Source: a virus. Taken from it: a DNA stretch of 20,297 bases. The notes under the pieces are model-generated. The model was given only the letters and a program-made list of their open reading frames with translations. It made no database searches and was not told the origin of the DNA. A program made the translations under genes and the position numbers. The stretch is from IMG/VR virus record IMGVR_UViG_3300010885_044405, positions 1 to 20,297 of that record. One strand, given 5' to 3'. Positions 14,187-20,297 of the stretch are shown piece after piece. Numbering within the stretch: the stretch's first letter is position 1; the number at the start of each line of letters is the position of its first letter.

Positions 14187-14596
14187 TCATTCTTCTTAGC
14201 AATTCCGAACATCCTCTGTTCATTTAAGAACATTCCCTTCTTAACCTTGCCATATCCATCAACATCAAGGTTAGATACAGTGGCTCCCTTATCATTGGGG
14301 AAAATCACAATATCACCAACATTACAATAAGCTACATTTGGTCCCTTGAGAACCACCTTGGCCTTACGCCATGCCTTGGTATTAACATTTGTTGGAACAT
14401 ATAGTCCGTTACGAATTACCGCAGAGCCTTGAGCATCTTCAACCTCATCAACGAATTCAACCAAAACAATATCATCGAAAACAAATGATAGCTTATAATC
14501 ATCCAAGCCAAAAAATCCTTCGGAATTTGAACTGAGATCAATCATTCCTTTTTTTGTCTTGAAATTATCCATATTATCTGGAAGTTTTTGTGTCAT
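14183..14596 (-). CDS. GroES/gp31-like co-chaperonin
   Basis: Probably the lid for host GroEL, needed to fold the major capsid protein, as T4 gp31 does. The protein is 137 aa (gp31 is 111, GroES about 97). After an unusual N-terminal extension of about 35 residues comes the GroES-type barrel: DDIVLVEFVDEVEDAQGSAV (strand leading into the mobile loop), RNGLYVPTN, a KAKVVLKGPN strand, and CNVGDIVIFPNDKGATV, the usual 'VGDxVxFp' turn, with RMFGIAK closing the barrel. The mobile loop would be around residues 52-66. A TTAATTA element, one base off the late motif, lies 5 nt before the ATG. Orthology to gp31 rather than to cellular GroES cannot be settled here. Confidence 0.78.
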   Translation of the reverse strand: MTQKLPDNMDNFKTKKGMIDLSSNSEGFFGLDDYKLSFVFDDIVLVEFVDEVEDAQGSAVIRNGLYVPTNVNTKAWRKAKVVLKGPNVAYCNVGDIVIFPNDKGATVSNLDVDGYGKVKKGMFLNEQRMFGIAKKND

Positions 14597-14632
14597 ATGA
14601 TTAATTAAGAATATTTTTCAAAAAATCAATCT

Positions 14633-15463
14633 TTATACTAAATGCTTTTTAAGGAAATTCTTCTGATATTCGAAATAATCGTTTTTGTTTAGATGGGAAA
14701 AATTAGGAACTGGATAACAAAAATGTGTAAACACACATTTATCATTTCCGATATAAAGAACGTCATCTTCAAAATGCGAATCGCTTGTTGGTCCTCCATG
14801 AAAATGGGTGTGAATCAGAGACGACATCAACACAGGATTTAGATATTTGTTAACCACAAATGAAATCAGCCATTGAATCCTTGCGATATTTTTGAAAGTA
14901 CAATCATTAATATGAAAAAGTTCCAAATATTTTTCTCGCAGAATCCTCCATGCCTTCTTTTTTGCTATAATAACACCTCCATTATACACAGAATAAGTTT
15001 CTGGAACGCCTCCCAATTTCTCACATAATTCGGAATATGGAATAGTAGGTGTTAATTTTTTATATTCATTTGAAAGAGGTTCTCCGATATAACCATTCAT
15101 TTGCATCATTACATCACTATCTCCTAGATTTTTAATAGTCTGAATTTCAATTTCGGATAATGGTCGCTGCATCAGAATGTCGCCATCAGTAAAACAAACC
15201 ACATCATCTTCTTCTAACGAATCAAAAAATGGATGATTTAAGAATTCTCCATGCTGAATACAAATACAACTAAACGATTTAACTTCTTCTCTTTTTAAAT
15301 ATAAAGCTTCGATATTCTTAGAATTATTTTCTATTTCATTAGGAAACCCAACACACAGCAACAAATTCTTATCGAAATTAGAATTCTTATCAACGGTCTT
15401 CAAAAAAGGAACCATCTTTGGAAGATAATTATCAGTGGTTCCAGTAGCTAGGTACATTTTCAT
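14633..15463 (-). CDS. GT-A type glycosyltransferase
   Basis: A 276-aa protein that probably moves a sugar from a nucleotide-sugar donor. The N-terminus (MKMYLATGTTDNYLPKMVPF) and the following strands fit a GT-A Rossmann-like fold. Donor and metal binding is indicated by VVCFTDGDIL, with D93-x-D95 as the DxD motif. YNGGVIIAKKKAWR and the later HTHFHGG are typical acceptor-side and metal-binding features of GT8-like or related families. It has no membrane segment or signal peptide, so it acts in the cytoplasm. It closes the sugar block, 5 nt after the SDR gene. Candidate acceptors are phage structural proteins, DNA base modifications or host glycans; I cannot choose. An ACAAATA is 6 nt before the ATG, a weak late-type element. 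Confidence 0.82.
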   Translation of the reverse strand: MKMYLATGTTDNYLPKMVPFLKTVDKNSNFDKNLLLCVGFPNEIENNSKNIEALYLKREEVKSFSCICIQHGEFLNHPFFDSLEEDDVVCFTDGDILMQRPLSEIEIQTIKNLGDSDVMMQMNGYIGEPLSNEYKKLTPTIPYSELCEKLGGVPETYSVYNGGVIIAKKKAWRILREKYLELFHINDCTFKNIARIQWLISFVVNKYLNPVLMSSLIHTHFHGGPTSDSHFEDDVLYIGNDKCVFTHFCYPVPNFSHLNKNDYFEYQKNFLKKHLV

Positions 15464-15468
15464 AAAAA

Positions 15469-16329
15469 TTATTTGTTATAGTTTTTAACAGCTTCAGTTA
15501 AAGCTTCTTCAACGGGTCGCATCCCCAAACCAAAGCTTTCCAGTTTATCCGTATTAAGAATACAATTAGACCTAGCAGCAATTGAAGTCTTCATAAAATC
15601 TTGAATATCTGCGAAATATTCCTTGCTGCTAATTACTTCATTGAATTCTGGACGATATTTAGAAAATAATTCAAACAAACTCTTGGCATCTGTGTATCCC
15701 TTATTGGTGAGATTATAAATTCCCGATGGGATATTATGCTCTAGTGTCTTCAAGCAAGTAGAGACAAATTCTTCTTTTTGTGAAACAGAATTTACAAGAT
15801 TCAAAATCTTTTTATAATTCAACATCTTCGTAAGATAATTACGAGGACTATTTTCTATATTGAAAGGAATCCTAAGACGCCAAATGTATGTGTTGGGGAA
15901 ATCTCTCAAAAGTTCTTCTGACTGAGCTTTGGTTCCAGAATAAAAACTAGAATTGTTTTGCTTGAACGAAAAGTCTGGTTCGTCAGTTTCGGTATAATGC
16001 TTTTCGTACCCATTGTAAATACATCCAGAAGACACATGGCCGAAAGGAATCTTTAATTGTTCACAAGCTTGTGCAATCCACAAAGGAAAAATCACATTAC
16101 CAAAATAACACTTATCTTTTTGTGCTTCACAAGCATCTACGTTTGGTTTTCCCGTAAAGCCAGCAGCATTGATGACATAATTTACTTCTTGTCCACGAAG
16201 AAATTCCAAAACATTCTTATACCCATAAAACCACTTGTGAGATGGATTTGAAATGATCTTATCACCAAGTTGATTACGAAATTCCGAACCAATATACCCA
16301 CTACCACCGAACAAAATTACTTTTTCCAT
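15469..16329 (-). CDS. dTDP-4-keto-rhamnose reductase-like SDR (NRS/ER-like)
   Basis: An extended short-chain dehydrogenase of 286 aa, probably making a dTDP- or UDP-deoxyhexose. Seen: NAD(P)-binding FGGSGYIG (residues 7-14), NAAGFTGKPNVDACE (about 54-68), SSGCIYNGYEKHYTETDEP and catalytic Y130-S-G-T-K134. The NAAG-x-TG-x-PNVD-x-C-E, SPRNYLTKMLNYKKI and ARSNCILNTDKL phrases are those of the bifunctional 3,5-epimerase/4-keto-reductase (NRS/ER) known from plants and of related bacterial or viral enzymes, closer to these than to classical RmlD. It is 9 nt after rfbA, so both steps are likely made together. The partner 4,6-dehydratase (RmlB) is not in the window. The substrate is inferred. Confidence 0.85.
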   Translation of the reverse strand: MEKVILFGGSGYIGSEFRNQLGDKIISNPSHKWFYGYKNVLEFLRGQEVNYVINAAGFTGKPNVDACEAQKDKCYFGNVIFPLWIAQACEQLKIPFGHVSSGCIYNGYEKHYTETDEPDFSFKQNNSSFYSGTKAQSEELLRDFPNTYIWRLRIPFNIENSPRNYLTKMLNYKKILNLVNSVSQKEEFVSTCLKTLEHNIPSGIYNLTNKGYTDAKSLFELFSKYRPEFNEVISSKEYFADIQDFMKTSIAARSNCILNTDKLESFGLGMRPVEEALTEAVKNYNK

Positions 16330-16338
16330 TACTCTAAT

Positions 16339-17190
16339 TTAAGAGTATTTTGTAAATAAATCAAGCAAATAATTCTTATATTCTGAGTTCGGAAGATTCA
16401 TAATTAATGATTCAAATTCAGTATCATTTACGAATTTGTTTCTGTATGAGATCTCTTCCAAACATGCAATTTTAATTCCTTGTCTGGTTTGAATGGTTTC
16501 AACATATGATGCAGCCTGATGTAATGTAGAAGGCAAACCTGCATCCAGCCAAACAAATCCACGATTTAATTTAGAAACATATAAATTACCAGAATTCAAA
16601 TATTCTTTGTTTACGTCAGTGATTTCTAGTTCACCTCGGTTGGAGGGTTTTAAATTTTTTGAAATTTCAACTACGCTGTTATCATATAGATATAAACCGG
16701 GAATGGCATACCTGCTGATAAATTCCTTTGGCTTTTCTACTAAAAGTGTTGCTTTACCACTTTCATCAAACTTAACAACTCCGTAATCTTGAGGATTACT
16801 TACTTCATAAGCAAATACCTTTGCTCCTGTGCTGAATGTGTAATCAATTTCTCCGTGGAAAATGTTATCACCCAATACCAACATTACAGAATCAGATCCA
16901 ATAAAATCTGCTGCAATAACGAATGCTTGTGCAATTCCTTCGGGTTTGGGTTGCTCTAGATAAATTATATTCATTCCCAAGTGTTTTCCATCACGGAAAA
17001 GTTTCTTATAAGCAGGAAGATATTCGGGAGACGAAATAATACAAACTTCTCGAATACCAGCATTCATCAATGTAGCCATGGGATAATAAACCATGGGTAC
17101 ATCATAAACAGGCAATAATTGTTTATTAACAACCTGTGTTAATGGGAATAAACGAGAACCAGTACCACCTGCAAGAATTATACCTTTCAT
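16339..17190 (-). CDS. rfbA: Glucose-1-phosphate thymidylyltransferase (RmlA/RfbA)
   Basis: Joins dTTP and glucose-1-phosphate to give dTDP-glucose, the first step towards dTDP-rhamnose and other deoxysugars. The 283-aa protein has the family signatures: LAGGTGSRLFPLT (residues 6-18), KQLLPVYD, IISSPEYLP, PEGIAQAF, LGDNIF (Asp108), VEKPKE, GLYLYD and WLDAG. Usual length is 286-300 aa; compared with enterobacterial RmlA about ten residues are missing just after LGDNIFHG, a surface region, so activity should be kept. The ATG overlaps the gp62 stop (ATGA), implying translational coupling. It is followed at 9 nt by the reductase-like SDR. Confidence 0.93.
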   Translation of the reverse strand: MKGIILAGGTGSRLFPLTQVVNKQLLPVYDVPMVYYPMATLMNAGIREVCIISSPEYLPAYKKLFRDGKHLGMNIIYLEQPKPEGIAQAFVIAADFIGSDSVMLVLGDNIFHGEIDYTFSTGAKVFAYEVSNPQDYGVVKFDESGKATLLVEKPKEFISRYAIPGLYLYDNSVVEISKNLKPSNRGELEITDVNKEYLNSGNLYVSKLNRGFVWLDAGLPSTLHQAASYVETIQTRQGIKIACLEEISYRNKFVNDTEFESLIMNLPNSEYKNYLLDLFTKYS

Positions 17191-17546
17191 AAGTTCAAAT
17201 ACGATTTAATTTCCCTCTGAGATAATTCCATACATTTTGCCATCATAGTAATTTCAGGATTCTCTTCCGCTTTATCTTCTTTGGTTTTCTTGATATACTC
17301 GATACGTTTCCTCTTGGTCTTTGGAAGAATATTCAATGCAAATTCGTATTGCTCTTGTTTAGTCTCGAATAATTTGCCGTATCGGTTTGTCGTTTCATTA
17401 ACAATCGAAGCAATGTCGGGAGAATGCATAGAACTCCAGCGATTAACCATGTAAAGACTGAACTGTGTTTCTCCTTCATTCAGTGTATTTAGCTTCTTTT
17501 TGTTAAACAAAACCGAATCAATAAAATTAAAAATTGTATCTTCCAT
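17187..17546 (-). CDS. 62: Clamp loader small subunit, T4 gp62-like
   Basis: A partner of gp44 in loading the gp45 sliding clamp, which in T4 also serves as the coactivator of late transcription. The protein is 119 aa, shorter than T4 gp62 (187), but small versions are known in marine T4-like phages. The pattern INFID (start), F-x-x-YMVNRWSSMH in the N-terminal half, then TNRYGKLFETKQEQYEFALN and LPKTKRKRIEYIKK, with a last short helix, matches gp62: an 'MVNR' motif, helices carrying LF and YEF, and a basic KKRKR-like stretch. I did not confirm this by alignment. No gp44 gene is in the window. It is set inside the sugar cluster: 2 nt after the methyltransferase gene and overlapping rfbA by 4 nt. 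Confidence 0.65.
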   Translation of the reverse strand: MEDTIFNFIDSVLFNKKKLNTLNEGETQFSLYMVNRWSSMHSPDIASIVNETTNRYGKLFETKQEQYEFALNILPKTKRKRIEYIKKTKEDKAEENPEITMMAKCMELSQREIKSYLNL

Positions 17547-17548
17547 TA

Positions 17549-18178
17549 TTATTTCTTTTTGATGACGGAAGTGATACTCATTCCGTTATTGTTATAAAAT
17601 AGTTCACAAAATTCTATACTATCAAATACTTGTTTTATGTCAGATACTGCCACAAAATAATTATTAAAATCAACACCTTTTTTTACAAATTGATCCAATA
17701 GAGAAAGTGTGGTATTTTTACTCAAATCTTCCGAAAAATCATTTATGTGAAACGGAATACTAGTATGCAAATCTTCTAGAATATAATAGCCTCCAGATTT
17801 TAACCGATGAAACATAGTTACCAACGTAATTTGTTGTTGGTTCATAGTATGACCTCCATCATCAATAATTACATCAAATTCAACATCCCCAAATACAGTT
17901 TTCAAACGAACAATGTCGGTTTGATCTCCCTGCTCAATCAAAATTCGATCCTCTTGATATTGTTGCAAGTAATCAATATCCAATCCATATATATTTCCGT
18001 TTTGAAAATATTCTTTCCAAGTCCTCAGAGAGGCTCCTTGGTAAATTCCAATTTCCAATAAATTTATATTAGAATCTCGGATAGCATCCAAATGTTTATC
18101 ATAGAAATCGGTGAATCCATGGTATGTGGATTTGTCGGTACAATTAAGTGAGCCTATTTCGGATAATATCTTTTTCAT
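17549..18178 (-). CDS. SAM-dependent methyltransferase, sugar O-methyltransferase type
   Basis: A 209-aa class I methyltransferase. Visible: TYHGFTDFYDKHL near the N-terminus, SAM-binding LLEIGIYQGASL (E42, G44, G48), IYGLDID (acidic end of strand 2), FDVIIDDGGH (D106, D107, H110) and YILEDLHTS (E135, D136). The DD-G-x-H and EDL-H pair is the metal-binding set of the MycE/ElmMIII-type sugar O-methyltransferases of macrolide and tetracenomycin pathways, and of methyltransferases in O-antigen loci. The likely job is methylating a deoxysugar made by the neighbouring enzymes. It follows the TIM-barrel gene without a gap and precedes gp62 by 2 nt. It lacks the late motif. Confidence 0.82.
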   Translation of the reverse strand: MKKILSEIGSLNCTDKSTYHGFTDFYDKHLDAIRDSNINLLEIGIYQGASLRTWKEYFQNGNIYGLDIDYLQQYQEDRILIEQGDQTDIVRLKTVFGDVEFDVIIDDGGHTMNQQQITLVTMFHRLKSGGYYILEDLHTSIPFHINDFSEDLSKNTTLSLLDQFVKKGVDFNNYFVAVSDIKQVFDSIEFCELFYNNNGMSITSVIKKK

Positions 18179-18907
18179 TTAGGAATAAATTTTAACAAAC
18201 TCTTCTAAATTTTGCAAGATTTTAGTTTCGTATGTTATCATTTTATTATAATTAATCTGTTTTAAAGTTTTTGCCACACTTCGATGAAATTCAAGATTTT
18301 CCAGAGGCATTAGATCCTTTTCAGAAACATGGATATGTTCTACATGATCTTTATACTCCACAATATCATCTTCGACATTCCGATTTTCCAAAATTCCATT
18401 GTGGGTATCAATCATCGTTTTGATGTTTTTGAAGTTATTTTGTTTTAAGAAATTTACTATTTCTTCAACATCGAAAAAGTAATCTCCTTTATAAAATTTG
18501 CTATTTGGCTCAATACACCATATTAATTCAGTTTTTTCTAATTTAGAATCTATATGTTTAAATAAATCTACGACACCTTTATCCACCTCCCCAGATCGTA
18601 TAGTGGGAGACCCATATACGATTCGTTTTAATCCCAGTAAAGAGGAAAAGTGTATTATTTTGTTGTAGAAATTTACATTAACTTCATCATATGTAAATTT
18701 TTTAATTGGTGAATTAAAATTAATCGATTGTACTGAATATGGAATAAAGTCAGATTTTCTTACTTCGTCATTCCATTTTAAAATATCAGCTTCAGTTAAT
18801 TCATTAATATCTTTTATTTTAGAAAAAACACATTCTATAAATTTTATATTTGTGTTTTTTATTTCTTCTAAATTATTCCAAGCTAGATTACTGATTGCTA
18901 AATCCAT
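18179..18907 (-). CDS. Sugar phosphate isomerase/epimerase-like TIM barrel
   Basis: A 242-aa protein of the xylose isomerase-like TIM-barrel / AP endonuclease 2 superfamily. Likely metal ligands follow the family order: E133 in WCIEPNS, D167 and H169 in MIDTHNG, H193 in HIHVSEKD, and E227 in ITYET. MDLAISNLAW at the N-terminus is the usual first strand, and LKRIVYGSP is strand 4-like. These enzymes isomerise or epimerise sugars; the substrate is unknown. The protein is shorter than typical members (about 250-290 aa). The start overlaps the upstream SDR gene by 20 nt, and its stop touches the methyltransferase ATG, so these are tightly coupled. Confidence 0.8.
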   Translation of the reverse strand: MDLAISNLAWNNLEEIKNTNIKFIECVFSKIKDINELTEADILKWNDEVRKSDFIPYSVQSINFNSPIKKFTYDEVNVNFYNKIIHFSSLLGLKRIVYGSPTIRSGEVDKGVVDLFKHIDSKLEKTELIWCIEPNSKFYKGDYFFDVEEIVNFLKQNNFKNIKTMIDTHNGILENRNVEDDIVEYKDHVEHIHVSEKDLMPLENLEFHRSVAKTLKQINYNKMITYETKILQNLEEFVKIYS

Positions 18908-19652
18908 TTACAAATTCTCCTATTTGTTTTATCAAATTCTCCTTGGTATCAAAATATCCGTTATCTGAAAATTTTGTTGCGAAATTATACCTAACCATTG
19001 TCTTTGAATTGCCCGTTTTAACATTCGGAAAAAATGAATCTAAGATATATTTGGTATAAATTGGTTCTGGGAACAGATTAAACACTCGTTCTTCTGGAAA
19101 TTTATTAATCATAGAATCCATATCAGAAGACAAATTATTCAAATTATACCATTGGAAATAAGTATTCAGATTAATATCCTGTACATTATTATCGTTTAGC
19201 AAATCAAACAAAATATTCTTTTTTAGATATTTTCCAAAAAGTGCTGGTAAACGAAAAATATATAAGTTTTTAAAATCTAATAATTGAGACACCAATAATT
19301 CAAAAAGATATCTATTCGATCCGTAATTTAAGTTTTTAACAACTGGAACTTGAGATTCATTCGACAACATCTCTGAATCTGAATAAACATCAATAGTAGA
19401 AATTAATATTATTCTATTATATTGTTTTCTTTTAAGGACATTTAAAATATTATTAATATTTTCGATATCTTTTGGGATATTTTTATTGATCATCCATTTT
19501 GTTGCTGGGAGGCACGACAAATACAAATCAGAATTTTCTTGATACAAGGAATCAAATTCTCCAATATTAGAAGAATTGAAAGTATAATCAAATTTAATTT
19601 GATCTATAAGATTTTTCCCAACCAGACCACTATTTCCTATTAAGTATTGCAT
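18888..19652 (-). CDS. NAD-dependent epimerase/dehydratase-like SDR with YxxxR
   Basis: A 254-aa extended SDR relative. It has a nucleotide-binding GNSGLVG (residues 6-12) and ILISTIDVYSDSE (about 82-94), where S85/T86 would act as the catalytic Ser/Thr. The catalytic Tyr appears to be Y110 in NYGSNRYLFE, but the Lys of the YxxxK motif is Arg114. ALFGKYLKKN follows, as in sugar-nucleotide SDRs. The K-to-R change may cut classic activity or reflect a different reaction. It overlaps the FAD-dependent gene by 23 nt and the TIM-barrel gene by 20 nt, forming a three-gene coupled unit likely acting on one sugar. The substrate is unknown. Confidence 0.78.
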   Translation of the reverse strand: MQYLIGNSGLVGKNLIDQIKFDYTFNSSNIGEFDSLYQENSDLYLSCLPATKWMINKNIPKDIENINNILNVLKRKQYNRIILISTIDVYSDSEMLSNESQVPVVKNLNYGSNRYLFELLVSQLLDFKNLYIFRLPALFGKYLKKNILFDLLNDNNVQDINLNTYFQWYNLNNLSSDMDSMINKFPEERVFNLFPEPIYTKYILDSFFPNVKTGNSKTMVRYNFATKFSDNGYFDTKENLIKQIGEFVNGFSNQ

Positions 19653-20297
19653 CTTTTACAAAATTTTCTATTTGAAATATTCCTTGGATCTTTCCTGTGA
19701 AACAACTAATTACATTACCATCAACTGTAATTGTTGGTGCTCGATTATCACTTTTATCTTTGGTTTTAGATTTTACTGATAATACATAATCTTGATATTC
19801 AAAATTCTTATTAAAATCTTTATAATGCTCTAATATCCTCGATTCCATTTTCATTTTTATATCATCCGCATCAATACTTTTACTTAATTTAGGAGGAGTT
19901 TCGTGTTTAGAAAATGGAGTATATGTCACATGACTAACACTAAAAACATCTCCTTGATATGGGTATATAGAGAATAATTCTCCGTCAACCAATGTCAGAG
20001 CATCGAATTCAATATCGTTACACTTTTTATAAAGAAGCATAACACAACTTTCCCAGAAAGAATTTTTAACATTTGGTTTCAGAATATTGTTAGTACAATT
20101 AACAACTAGATCATATTCTTTAGATAAAATATTTAATTTTTCTTCATCTATTCTTTCTTTCTTCAGAACATCTTTCAATTCACGAGAAAAATACTCTTTG
20201 CTTAGAAATGGATTTATATATCTTTCATCTACTACGATAGATCCGTCAGTATCTTGTAACCAGTTAGTATCTATTTCTTCGAAGTTATAATCGTCAA
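19630..20297 (-). CDS. FAD-dependent oxidoreductase, N-terminus beyond window
   Basis: The minus-strand frame is open to the window edge; the last in-frame start inside is a TTG at 20178, which is not the true start because the frame upstream reads as protein (NWLQDTDGSIVVDERYINPF). Visible is the C-terminal 220 or so residues: YDLVVNCTNN resembles the segment before the second FAD-binding glycine motif in DAAO-like oxidases (YDLVVNCTG), followed by a hydrophobic ALTLVDGELFSIYPY region and a final GNVISCFTGKIQGIF. The dinucleotide-binding N-terminus cannot be judged. It is the first of a coupled set with an SDR and a TIM-barrel isomerase, likely oxidising a sugar intermediate. The class call is tentative. 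Confidence 0.6.
   Translation of the reverse strand, partial: DDYNFEEIDTNWLQDTDGSIVVDERYINPFLSKEYFSRELKDVLKKERIDEEKLNILSKEYDLVVNCTNNILKPNVKNSFWESCVMLLYKKCNDIEFDALTLVDGELFSIYPYQGDVFSVSHVTYTPFSKHETPPKLSKSIDADDIKMKMESRILEHYKDFNKNFEYQDYVLSVKSKTKDKSDNRAPTITVDGNVISCFTGKIQGIFQIENFVKDAILNRK

Noticed and set aside
18917-18920. GGAG before the TIM-barrel ATG as a Shine-Dalgarno
   Set aside because: It lies in coding sequence of the overlapping SDR and is the only such case; likely chance.

Overview
The window reads as a segment of a large, AT-rich, T4-like (Straboviridae-type or marine T4-like) contractile-tailed phage genome. The evidence is a recognisable set of T4-type head and neck genes, nearly all on the minus strand: portal gp20, prohead core gp67, prohead protease gp21, scaffold gp22, major capsid gp23, head-completion nuclease gp4 and tail sheath stabiliser gp15. 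With them are a phage clamp-loader small subunit (gp62-like) and a GroES/gp31-like co-chaperonin. I saw no tRNA, CRISPR array, integrase or insertion sequence. Start codons generally lack a Shine-Dalgarno sequence and have A/T-rich upstream regions. That would fit a Bacteroidetes-type host, but the host cannot be fixed from this window.

Layout, following minus-strand transcription from right to left. (1) 20297-14633 is a glycan and sugar-nucleotide block: FAD-dependent oxidoreductase (partial), NAD-dependent epimerase-like SDR, TIM-barrel sugar isomerase, SAM methyltransferase, gp62-like clamp-loader subunit, RmlA nucleotidyltransferase, dTDP-4-keto-rhamnose reductase-like SDR, and a GT-A glycosyltransferase. 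Genes are packed with overlaps or near-zero spacing. (2) 14596-13281 holds a GroES-like co-chaperonin and two small conserved-looking phage proteins. (3) 13265-11640 is an XPD/DinG-type Fe-S helicase. (4) 11621-5738 is a neck and head block: gp15-like sheath stabiliser with a C-terminal extension, portal with a Gly/Pro-rich tail, a neck/connector-like protein, a candidate unimolecular spanin, an unknown protein, and gp4. (5) 4635-5741 is the only plus-strand gene, possibly a virion-internal protein. (6) 4559-1113 is the prohead cassette gp21, gp67, gp22, gp23, closed by a strong terminator. (7) 991-1 is a partial EDxHD-type homing endonuclease just downstream of gp23.

The most striking regulatory signal is a T4-late-promoter-like heptamer, NTAAATA (mostly CTAAATA or TTAAATA). 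In at least eight late-type genes it sits exactly 5 nt before the start codon, and in two more 6 nt before it. At that spacing a T4-like late transcript would start at or next to the initiation codon, which predicts leaderless late mRNAs. The helicase, gp62 and most sugar genes lack the element, so it separates late from early/middle genes. The sugar block probably makes and modifies a deoxysugar for decorating the virion or the host surface; no 4,6-dehydratase (RmlB) is present inside the window.
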